A stretch of 64,000 bases of DNA from Scolanthus callimorphus (taxonomy: Eukaryota > Cnidaria > Anthozoa > Actiniaria > Edwardsiidae), in contig CM066925.1 in the NCBI GenBank assembly GCA_033964015.1, forward strand, positions 11,516,204 to 11,580,203, written 5' to 3'. The position numbers were made by a program, and so were the translations under genes. This document shows, in pieces, positions 49,501-60,300 of this stretch; position 1 is the stretch's first letter, and each line of letters opens with the position of its first letter. The notes under the pieces were generated by a model that saw only the letters and a program-made list of their open reading frames with translations, had not been told where the DNA came from and did no database searches.

Positions 49501-52500
49501 GAACCTGGAAGTTCCACAGGGTCGCTGTGTTTGGCCCTGTAATTTCCACAGGGTTTGTCGATTTTGACCCTGGAATTTCCACGGGGTCCGCGATTTTGAC
49601 CCTGGAATTTCCACGGGGTCCGTGATTTTGACCCTGGAATTTCCACAGGGTATTCATTTGCAACTGTGGAATTTCCACAGGCACACGAGAGAATGAGGAA
49701 TTTCCACAGGGGTTGCTTCAAATTTCCACAGGGTTTGTACAGAAGTCTGGAATTTCCACAGGGGTTGAGCTTTTTTTCTGAAAATTTGGAGTTCCTTGTT
49801 TTATGGAACAGCCCAATCATACAATTTGCATTCCAGCACCGTGGAGCATTCCAAGTGCATTTCTCTAAGTGAACTTTATGATTTGCTGTATTCTTCACTA
49901 TTTAGGAAGAGAGAAATAGTTGACATTGAGATCGACTCATAGCTTTCTTCAATTATTGTGATGGTTGGTGATTCTGACAAACTTTCTCCCATATTTAGAT
50001 TCAAGTCGCGGGACAAACGGGAGAGAATTTGAAGCTGCAGGTATTGTACGTTCGTTCACATCTTCCACCTTTGGATTTGACAGTCATGTGAAATTCGCTC
50101 TAATGATATTATAGATTATTCAAAGCTTCAGGAGGCTAGATTCCGCTAAGAAAATAGCACGAAAAAAGCGATATCGCACGAGTCGCGCAGCGACGAGGTC
50201 GATATTGCCTTTTTGAGTGCTATTTTCGGCGGAATCTACCGACTGAACGCTTTGAATAGACTTGAATCCTATGATATCTCGTCCTCAATTTACACAAAAA
50301 AAAGATATCATAAGATTCTATTGATAATCATGATCACGATGATCTTGAAGAAGACCACTAGGGCAATAGTTGATGACCATCCCAGACTAATTTCAATTGA
50401 CCTTATTGCTTTTCTGCAGATACTTGACATTTCTATCGATGAGATGCAAGGCTTTCAGCGAGAATACAGAAGTACGTATTGAAACATCAGTTACAGACAC
50501 ATGTATGCACTTTAGGAGTGAAAACTGAAGTTATTATAGACATCAGAAAAGGAAGTGACAGTGATGCGAGGAAAGGCTTACTTTTTTACTTTTTCTTAGG
50601 ATGCATTCGAAGCTTCAAGGCAAAACATTTCGAAGACAGAAGTCAACCTCCGAGATTTCTGGAGTACATGGTAACTTCTGGTGCATGCTTTACTCTATAC
50701 TGACTGCTACAAATACCTTCTTTGAAGTGATGTTAGCTCGCGTAAAGCTGACGATTTGTGACAGTTTGGTAATTGTTTACAGTGGTCTTCATGTTTTTTT
50801 TCTTTTTTTCAAAGATTGCCATCGTCAATAACTGTATGTTGTCTATCAACTTCACGGAGCAGCTCAGGGTAAAAACAGAAATGTGTGCCGATTTTGCCTT
50901 CACTTTTATTGCAATTCATTATAACTACAATTCAAACATGCGCTACTTCTATGCCTTAGATTATTTACCTGCCGTTAAAAGAAACAGTTCTGTGTTATCA
51001 TTACAGACAAGCGGCAGAAGTTTTCTTATTTCATATTCGACATCTTTCCTCAGGAGCGCATGGAGTCTGATTTAGGTCGAGCTTCCTTCGGCGAAGACAG
51101 ACAGCAGATCTTCAAAAGCATCATGGACTGCTTTGACAATATTGGACAGGAAGGGTGAGCACAACGCATTAAACCAATCACCTAAACGGACATGTGACCA
51201 ATCGACTGAATGACCGATAGACCCATATACGGACGGACGAGTGGACACGTTTCCTGTTTATGTATTTCTTGTTGCAGCAAAATTGTGGTCATTGATTTTT
51301 GTTTTAAATTCCCAGCTGCCGGTTCATGCTGGAGGAGGTTTTCCTTGATCTCGAGCCGTATTTTACTCAAATCATGAAACCCACCTGGTAAGAACTTTTT
51401 TATTTATAATATTTATTATAAAATGTTAAGCTCATGGGTCTGTCGTATACGTATGGACGTATATGTACCGACTGCCAGAACTACCTTGAACTGAGCAAGT
51501 CGCTAATTGCCGCTGCCTTTTTGGTTTCAGGGTGACATCATATAACCAGGTTGACACGATCGTAGCGACTATAGAAGATTACTCCACAGACTATACACAC
51601 ATGAAGCCGAAGTGAGTACAAAGATAATGTAGAGATGGAGGAGTGGTAATGTTTCCATATGATGATGATGATTATGATACTGGAGGGATGGGACCCAACC
51701 TCTTACACCCACAGTAATGTTCAGATGTACAATTTTGTTTATATTTTCGCACTGTCTTTCACTACAGGTTCTTTGATTACCTTGTGATGCAAGCTTTGGA
51801 GAATGTGCTACTGGAGTATGTCAGAGCTATGATGAGCAAGTACGGATCCTAACACTTTGATACTTTTCCGCTATCAAACATAGCTTGATTGACCCCAATA
51901 AAATCTGGTGCTGTCCTCCAACCCATTCACGGTACTATTCCAGTAACCATTTTCTCAAATAGTTCCTTTGTCCTGTCTCTGATGCCATGTATCATTATAG
52001 GAGAATCACTTTTAGTAATTACGATGACAGAAAGGCGGCAGCTTCAAAGATACTGGAAGAAACCAAAAGTTCGAGAAGTTGTTTACCAAGCTTTCTGGCC
52101 GTGCGGAAGAGGTAATGATGATACTATTATTAACTGTGATGATAAAATGTGAACGCCTCCTCACCATCCTCAGTGGCCATTCATTCTCCCCAGAATTTCC
52201 ACAGTGAGGGTATTAATTTTCAACTTTGGCATTTCAACTGGTTCAGAGAATGAGGAATTTCCACAGGGGTGTACGGGAGCCTGGAATTTTCACAGGGTAG
52301 AGCAATTTTTGAAAGTTTGGAGTTACTCGATAAGAGGGGTATGGCTTTTTTTTTGGAACAGCCCATTGTTGTAGTCACACAATCTCTAGGTCCCATTCGG
52401 TTAACAAGTGTGCCATCGATTTATCAACAGTTCTCTTTGCTTTGCTTGACTGGCCTGTCAATGGTCAAATACTCTTTTTTCTATTCCCCCTTCATTTTTA

Positions 52501-53887
52501 GGTATCAGGTCGATGCTCTTTGTTGCCTACTCTCACTGAAGTCATTAAACTACGTGATACATCCATGATGGCCCTGGAAATCTCGGTAAGGTTCAGATCA
52601 CAACTTGTCAATGTCAAAGCATGCGCTTCTATTCCAGTTATTTGTAATGTAATGTAATGTAATGTAATGTAATGTAATGTAATGTAATGTAATGTAATGT
52701 AATGTAATGTAATGTAATGTAATGTAATGTAATGTAATGTAATGTAATGTAATGTAATGTAATGTAATGTAATGTAATGTAATGTAATGTAATGTAATGT
52801 AATGTAATGTAATGCACTTGTATACCGCAAATTATCATATGAATGCACTTGTATACCGCAAATTATCATATGAATATGTTCAAATGCGGTTTACAGAACT
52901 TGTATACCGCAAATTATCATATGAATATGTTCAAATGCGGTTTACAGATGTGGACATGTCTGATCCCTAAGATGCGGACTGCGATTTATACAACGCAGTT
53001 TACAATCATGAGTGGTTGTTAGATTACATTCTGTGGTGAGCACTGCGATTGTTTAACGTCCCTCGCATAGTGGTTAAGTGTAGTGGGCTGAGAGACGGGA
53101 CCTCGGTTTTATTGTCTTATTGTTTTATTGTCTCATCCGAAAGACCTTTCACACAAGTGTCTCACTTGAATGAACCTTGACAGCACACACTGCATATAAT
53201 AGAAAAGTGTAGGATGAACGAAACACTTCAGCCTATATAGCGATTCCAATTAAGACTTCTTCTTATTTTGAAGAACATTCAAGTTTTTAAAATTTTTACA
53301 TAACTCAAACTGGAAGATTGTTTCCTTTCAAACTCTACTTTGTATGTTCTAGTACATCGCTAGTTGTCAACTGATATTTTTTTATTATATTGAAATAACT
53401 GCTCCTATAACTAAAATTTGTTTGTACAACATGTAGGGAATTGCCAACAGGTATCCGGACTTCAAGTCCGATCATGCCATGGCCTTACTTTTAATGAGAG
53501 GAGATGTGGGTAAAGCGGATGCAAAACAGGTAATCAACGTGAAACAAGGCATTCCCTAAGGCCTGCGGAGCACACTTTGAAGAATGTATCACAGAAGCCT
53601 TTCCCTCTCCGCAGGCAAGGCCAAGGAGTATTTTATAGTCTTCACACTTTATGCCATTACAGGGCGTGTAGCACACGCGGGACTTGTTTTACTTTTACTC
53701 CATAGTTTTGGGAATCTTTGTTTCCAACGTCTTTTTTATCTACTTTCAGTTGATTATGGAGACACCATTACAAGAACAGCAAGACGCTGAACAAGACGAC
53801 CTTGGTCGCTTCTTTGACCAGATTATTGTCCCGCCTTCATTATTTGACAAGATGGAGACTGCCTGGAAATCCAAGACCAAGTCATAA
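43512..53887 (+). CDS. EXOC3: Exocyst complex component 3 (Sec6)
   Basis: Sec6 subunit of the exocyst, which tethers secretory vesicles to the plasma membrane. 28 exons: 43512-43586, 43704-43760, 44238-44317, 44598-44630, 45348-45438, 45679-45785, 46315-46408, 46685-46723, 47318-47427, 47545-47658, 47877-47988, 48153-48236, 48543-48619, 48795-48890, 49096-49162, 49321-49413, 49999-50040, 50420-50471, 50600-50670, 50815-50868, 51054-51154, 51316-51387, 51531-51611, 51768-51839, 52001-52111, 52502-52585, 53437-53529, 53750-53887. It aligns with human EXOC3 end to end: [63 protein letters not shown]-type helical region, EVIKLRD, SKYPD-like [11 protein letters not shown]. Length is 766 aa if one missing base in exon 52001-52111 is allowed for (see findings); human is about 745. 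An AATAAA lies at 54001. N-terminal coiled coil, otherwise the helical-rod exocyst fold. Confidence 0.95.
49462..49815. mobile_element. Inverted-repeat element carrying a 33-bp minisatellite, in EXOC3
   Basis: Ends TGGGCTGTTCCA and TGGAACAGCCCA enclose about eight copies of a unit with GGAATTTCCACAGGG. A truncated relative is at about 52,190-52,365, again ending TGGAACAGCCCA. Confidence 0.6.
52646..52814 (+). repeat. Pentanucleotide microsatellite (GTAAT)n in an EXOC3 intron
   Basis: About 34 nearly perfect GTAAT units, followed at 52,815-52,946 by duplicated CACTTGTATACCGCAAATTA segments. Confidence 0.95.
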
Positions 53888-55113
53888 TTATGCGCCTTTT
53901 CAAAGGAACTGATGTATCCTTCCCATAATGCACTGTTTTGATGCCATTCAAACTTAGAGACTCAAAAAAACTTGTATTCTTTTGTCAGCACATTCTGCTC
54001 AATAAACTTGAGAAAAAGTACTCTAAAGTATTAATCCACTGAATGATGTCAATAAAAATGAAGCAATGCATTGTTGGCAGGATGCACAGGCTCATTTAAC
54101 TATTGTGTTGGCCACCTGACAGTCTATGGACTAAAATTTGTCAAAAAAAGTAATTTCCAAGGTGGAAATGGTTGACATTTCCAAATAGAAGGTTCAAATG
54201 ATGGTTGTAATACAACCAACTGGAAATCCGAGATAGAGTCTTTGATTGCACTAGCAAATGACTTTCAAGTTCAAAGGGAGAATGATTGTTGTGGATCAAA
54301 TATAAAAGTGTTCTATTTTAGATGCAATTCAATTATAAATACTAGACAAAACCAATATTGTAAATGACAATCACTGTAGAGATAAACTATTAAATACTTC
54401 TATTAAACAAAAACGTTATTCATGCTGTGGTATTGTTATTAGAATGATCTTGGGTGCTTACCATTTGTCAAAAAATCCTGGTAACCGATCCTTAACTGAA
54501 ATAGAAATTAGGAAATGATAAGTGCCATTCCACTCAGGAGTAATATATCCCAATAGGAATGTTTTGTACCATTTGATGCCAATGAAACCAACCAGTTTTC
54601 CTTTACAAATGGTAAAGCTCCCCTTGATATTCACAGATTGGTCTCTTGGGTAGTGATTTGCATTAAGAAAATCATTTCTTGGGACATTTAACTCCCCAAC
54701 ATGTACCAGGTTTCTTGTGATATCACGTTCTCAGCATTATTGCCTCAGGGATAACTTATTCCCTTCACATCATAGAGTTACCATCAGTTCTTCACATTAC
54801 TAGTGACGATCATTTCTTGGGATATATAGTCCTAGGCATTTGCCACCCCTTCTGACGCCCAGGTGGGTGGGCATAGTTCCATGGATATGTAGCATGTGTG
54901 ACTGGTGAGAGATATGTGTGTCTCTTGATTACTGATCTGCCAAGCTGACTGTACAGGAACTGTGACTTGGGTGACTGTAAGAAACAAATGTAGTTTTATA
55001 ATAATGGTAGTGTGCTCTTTTTTATGCTATGTGATACTTCACATAGTAGTAGCAGTAGTAGATACCTTATTTATACTCAAATTGTAGAGTATCTTGGTGA
55101 AGCTAAAATGGTG

Positions 55114-55243
55114 TTAAAGGCCCATAACCAACCGGGAGCCTTTGCGCCTCGTTTTCTATTGTCTTCAAATTGTTCCATTGTTTTCCGGGTGCTCTGATTG
55201 GCTAAGAGTCCGCAAAGGCTCCCGGTTGGTGATGGGCCTTTAA
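55114..55243. mobile_element. TTAA-flanked MITE with 30-bp inverted ends
   Basis: TTAAAGGCCCATAACCAACC at the left is mirrored by GGTTGGTGATGGGCCTTTAA at the right. It shares its right TTAA with the family A element that follows. Confidence 0.75.
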
Positions 55244-55493
55244 AGGGGCTCTCACACGCCGACTATTCGTCCACCATGGACATAAAGTAAGTAAAATTGT
55301 AACCATGAAACATGTACATTTGCCCATAGTAATCAAAATAATCCTCCAGATTAATAGAAAATACCTTTCAAGTGTTAGACAAATGCAATTCTAGGTTGTT
55401 TTGACCTGTTGTCAACAGGATGGAATTGGAATTGCGATTTGAGCTATTTTCTTGCCAGAGAAGTGGCCAGCAAGCATGCGAGAGCTCCTTTAA
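55240..55493. mobile_element. TTAA-flanked MITE, family A (uninterrupted copy)
   Basis: TTAAAGGGGCTCTCACACGC to GCATGCGAGAGCTCCTTTAA; the body matches 14,438-14,670. Confidence 0.7.
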
Positions 55494-57220
55494 GTGTGAG
55501 CTAGCCCTGCATTGAGGATGGTCACTCCAATGCCCGTGTTGTTCTTTGACATTCCTCTGGTTCAGGATAGTGTAATGTATGTGAGCGACGGGACCTATGG
55601 TTTAACATCCTTATCCAAGAAGATGCAAAGGGCTAACCATTTGGAGATGTCAAAGCAAAGGCAGCACCTTCCCGATTATTTAGAAAAGACGCTGAGGTTT
55701 GGGCTAGACTGCAGAATACCCCCCTCCCCCCACTGATTTGAATATGAAAAGATCTTTTGTTTTATGCCACCTCATTCTATAAGAACTACAGAGAGATGCA
55801 AATCAGTGGGGGGTATCTGCAGTCCCTCCGAGGTTTGAACCCCACCTCCTGCCCGGTGCTCTACCACTAAGCTAACTGATTGGCGATAACAGCATCCATG
55901 TTATCAATGACTGTTTGATTCACAGAACTGTTTGATTCACAGAACAAACATGCTCAAACTTTGGTTGGAACATTTCATCAATTTGAAGTGGCAATGTTTG
56001 TAATGCAGAAATATCGCCATGAAACGTAGCTAATCGAACATTCGAATTTTGAATCGTGTAGAAATCGAACACAATCAAACTTAAAATCAAATTCGATAAT
56101 CGACTTTCGTCGAATTCATAATTTTCACCATTCTATTTCTATTGATTATGCACCAGTCAATTGACAGCCCCGCACCCCCCCATTCGCGCATTAGCGGGGT
56201 ACTAGCGGGGCTTTCGTACATAATTCACACTACATTACTGCCCCGTTGGTCGGGAGATGCACTTTCTTTCACGGCTTGCACACAGTGCATCGAGCGGGGA
56301 GTCACTCTCTTCCCCGGGACACAACACAACAGAAACCAGCCCGCTTTCCGGGCTGCTCACCTCCATATGAACACCCCTTTACTTCACAAAAGACACGACA
56401 AATACAGATTTGTGTTACTTGAATTACACGTATTAAATTTTAATCTACACTAGCTAAAGTACATGCAAGTAGAAAAATATGGTTTTATTACGCTTTGCGA
56501 TCGGCTGCGGCTGCATTGAAAACTGGGCACCATTGACATGACTCTTTTCAGTGAGTAAAAATCCTTTGTGTTATCTTCTAAATTCATTGGGCAAGGAGCG
56601 CATTCACTCTTAATTATTACCCTGGGGACGGTGCATTCACCTCTCAGATTGTCCCCGCAAACCGAGGCGCTCGCTGCCTTTCATTTGCCAAAAAGTGAAT
56701 GCCCCGCTAATGCGCGAATGGGGGGGTGCGGGGTTGTCAATATAATCGAATCCAATCAAACGGTCGTAAGCCCCACGGATTTTTTGTGGATTCACAATTT
56801 GCGTCTTTAGGGGTATAATTTATCGCTGAAAGATGCATCCCCCAACGAACACCTCGACGCAATGGCCATGCCTTTGTGGAGTATACAAACCACTCACTTT
56901 ATCATCATTGCTGTTGTGTCTTGGCAACGTCGAGTTGACATGTCTGTCCTTCAAATCTTTCTTCCTTTCGTCCGCACGGCAGGCTCGATCACAAACGTAC
57001 TCCTCTTCAATCATATTTCAAGTTATTTTCTTGATAACTGACCCCATTTAGTCAAAATATTGTTTGATCAGTACAGTGTAATAATTCGAAAACCGAAACG
57101 TTCTGGTCATCTGGTTGGGACGCTTGTTGGGGTTTCGTTTCAACCCGCAGAGGTTGTCGGGAATCTGTTGAATCTGGGACTCCTGTGTTACTGCAAGGAA
57201 CTCTGGGAAGAAATTACGGC

Positions 57221-57231
57221 AAAATGGCGGC
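57221..57231 (+). promoter_or_regulatory. YY1-like element upstream of the coiled-coil gene
   Basis: AAAATGGCGGC, a match to the YY1 core ATGGCGGC, sits 116 bp 5' of the ATG at 57347 in a locally GC-rich stretch, the position expected for a TSS-proximal YY1 site. The same motif class also lies in the Staufen/EXOC3 promoter. Confidence 0.45.
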
Positions 57232-57346
57232 GGGCGGCGGGAGCTTCGAAAGTTTTGTTTTTTTCTCATCAGCAGAATGTGCCAAAACATGAAACCAAGA
57301 TGGCTGTAATGTAGGGTAAAACGAAGGTTAGGATACGTTAACAAAC

Positions 57347-60300
57347 ATGGAGAGCTTATCGCTTATAGAAAGGCTGGACAAGGCTGTAAAAAGGGACATT
57401 CAAAGTAAGTTGTTTGTGAAACCCTCAACGACGAACATTTCTACATTTGAATGAAGTGCTTTCTTAATAGGAAACGACGTCCTGGATTAATGTGCTCTCA
57501 CTAACTGCACGAATATAATATCTTGCAATTGATATCCACACCATGAACATAAAGGGAATCCGAATGGGAAATTGTTATATATTTTTTAATACATATATAT
57601 TGATTTATACTGATTTTATGTTAAGTTTTATCGGTCAATGAAGTACTTAGATGTAGATGAATACTTCCAGAGTAGCGGGGATCATTCCCGCTTTTTCCTG
57701 TAGATGATTTATATCTTAAAGAACGATTTCTTCAATACAGTCTAAGTTAAAAGTTTCCCATTTGCTAGATCTTCAGGAAGAAGTCAATGATGCTAACACA
57801 AGATGTCAAAAGTTGGCAAGTGAGAATGATGATATCACAAATTTGAATAAGGAATTAACACAGAAGTATGACAGGTATGAAATACATATATGTTATTTGC
57901 CGTCTTGGAGGTCCGGATCGTGAAATACCGTTACTGGGGTCTTGAAAATACTGACCGAGACTGGAGGTTGAGGTCAGTATTTTCAAGGCCAAGGTCACAG
58001 TATTTCACGATCTGGACTGACCCCAAGCTGGTAATACTATATTAATTTTCTTGCTTTCAATGAAACGGCATAAAACTTCACACACATTAGCACGCACATG
58101 ATTCATCCGGACCCAGGGTCCAGACCATAGGATTCCGGACTGCTCACGAGCCAATCAGAGTGCGTGATTTGATGGATACCAGACCGCTGAAAATATAATG
58201 ACAAATTCAAGATTGAGAGCCTTGTGTCCATGTTAAAATAGCTTTCATTCTCATACATTTACTGTATGTATCATGCATTACATCCTCCAATGTTTCTGAT
58301 GCATGTCTTTTTAAAATCTCCAAGAGATGACAGCTGTGCATAAGCACCCCCCCCCCCCAAAAAAAAAGTAAAATAGGTTCTTGGCCCATCAAAAGAAAAA
58401 TAAAAAAATATCTCAAAGTTGCAAAATTCACTAAATCTGTATTATTTCTGTTTAACTTAATGCTTATTTTGAAATGCATTCTAGGGTAACCTTGAAGCTT
58501 CAAACATTAGAGGAGGAGATTACTCTTCTGAACAACAAGATGACCAGGTATGTCAGCAATCCAACATGCAAGATTATAATGCATGTAACTCTCCCACAAG
58601 CTTTACTCTATTGAGTACTTGCCCTGTTTCACATGCATGTGCAGTTGGCTGCAGGAGCTGACTGCAGGAATGTAGCAAGGGTTCCTAGTCTGCATGGCCC
58701 ACTTTAGGGAGGAAAGATATAGTGAACATTAAAGGAAAAATGGGACAAATTTTCCAGGACTGGCTTCCATTGCCATATTTGCTGTATTTCCAAAAGCTGG
58801 TTGACTGCGGAGACCAGATTGGTAAAAATGGTATGACACAGAACAGAAAACTCAATTAGTGAATGTTTTGAAAAATGGAAAATGCAAAAACCATTAAAAC
58901 CAATAAAACTGGCAAAACTGAAGTGAATCCATCTGTGGTGAGTGACTTAGAATTAAAAGACTTTTAATTATCAAGCCTGGTAAATTGTTTTTATCAAAGC
59001 TTTTCTGTCAAACATTGTTTCTTTCTTCAGGAAGCAAGAGGAACTAAAGAGAAAGGAAAAGTGGTGGGGCAAATATTACTTCACAGCTGAAAGGATAATT
59101 AAACGTATGACAAAAGCATTTTTTGTTCATTCCTCTTGTACCAATTGCAACCATGGGCAGATTTAGAGGGTACTGTGGTCCCCCATTTCTCTGAAACTTT
59201 TCCCATACATTTACTGTATTTTCCAATGAAAATTTTCAATTTCTGTCACTTAATTTCAATGTCTGCCCCCCTCCCTTTCTGAAGCTCCTTGGATCCGCCC
59301 CTGGCAACCAAATGCAGTCACCAGTGAGATCTATTTCTCTCTGGCGAGTAAATTTATATCCAGATGCCATCTGGTGATTTAATCTGATAGAACAATCTAT
59401 AGGAGCCAAATGGAGATGATTTTTTGGAGATGATGTAATGGCCTTTCTGGATATAGCTTCTTATTTTGTAGGAGGAACAGGCTAGAAACATGATTATGAA
59501 ATTAGAAACATCTAATGAAAAATTGTGCACATAGCGTAGCAACTTGACACAGTTGCAAAGGAAATTCCAAAGACAATATACTTAATATGACTGTACAGTG
59601 TCTTCAGTTAATTTATATTGCTTTTATTTTGTTATTAGAACTAAGGACACATGGTAGTTTTCCAGAAGATTTGCCATCTGAATTGCTTGCCAAGGATCCT
59701 ATGGACATGATGTAAGAATTTGTCCTGGACATCAGCTGCTGCAGAACTGTAGTTTAGGTCTAGTTACTGTAAATCATCATTTCGTTGCTATGAAATATAT
59801 ATATTTATATATTTATTTATTTCTTCCTTTATATATTTATTTATTTATTTATTTTATTTGTGAATTTTTTTTCGTTCTTTATTGACACCCTTTTCCTCTG
59901 GTATTCATTAATATTCTTACATTTGATTCATTTTTGATAGGAATGAAGGTGATAGCATGATTTGTGGTGGCTCCCAAGACAGCGAAGGCAAGAAATCAAT
60001 AAAATATCCATGTCCAAGATTAACCGAAGAACCAGGTATTCTGATGTATCACCAGAGGGAAGGAATAGCCAGTCCAGTCAGGAGAATCAAAAGACTAGCC
60101 AGAAAGGAAAGGTTTGTATGTCCTTCTGTCTGTCTATGTGTCCCTAGTTACAATATTCATCAATTATTCATGAAGCAGGTATCCAGTGAGAAAGCACAAT
60201 TTAGGTCACATGACTAGCCTTGTAAATTGGATACAGGTCCATCAAACTGAAAGAGCGGGGCGGGCTTGAATATTTAGCAGGGAAAGGGTGGGGGCGATGA

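Larger units (their letters stand above)
53888..57346. other. Interval between EXOC3 and the coiled-coil gene
   Basis: EXOC3 3' UTR with AATAAA at 54001, two adjoining TTAA MITEs (55,114-55,493), an inverted repeat near 55,690-55,830 with a tRNA-like sequence, and a second inverted pair, CCCCGCACCCCCCCATTCGCGC (56,169) mirrored near 56,700-56,735. No convincing coding exon. Confidence 0.5.

Noticed and set aside
52502..52585. Second frameshift in EXOC3 at the start of exon 26
   Set aside because: Starting the exon at 52502 in phase 0 gives [17 protein letters not shown], equal in length to the human segment, so no shift is needed.
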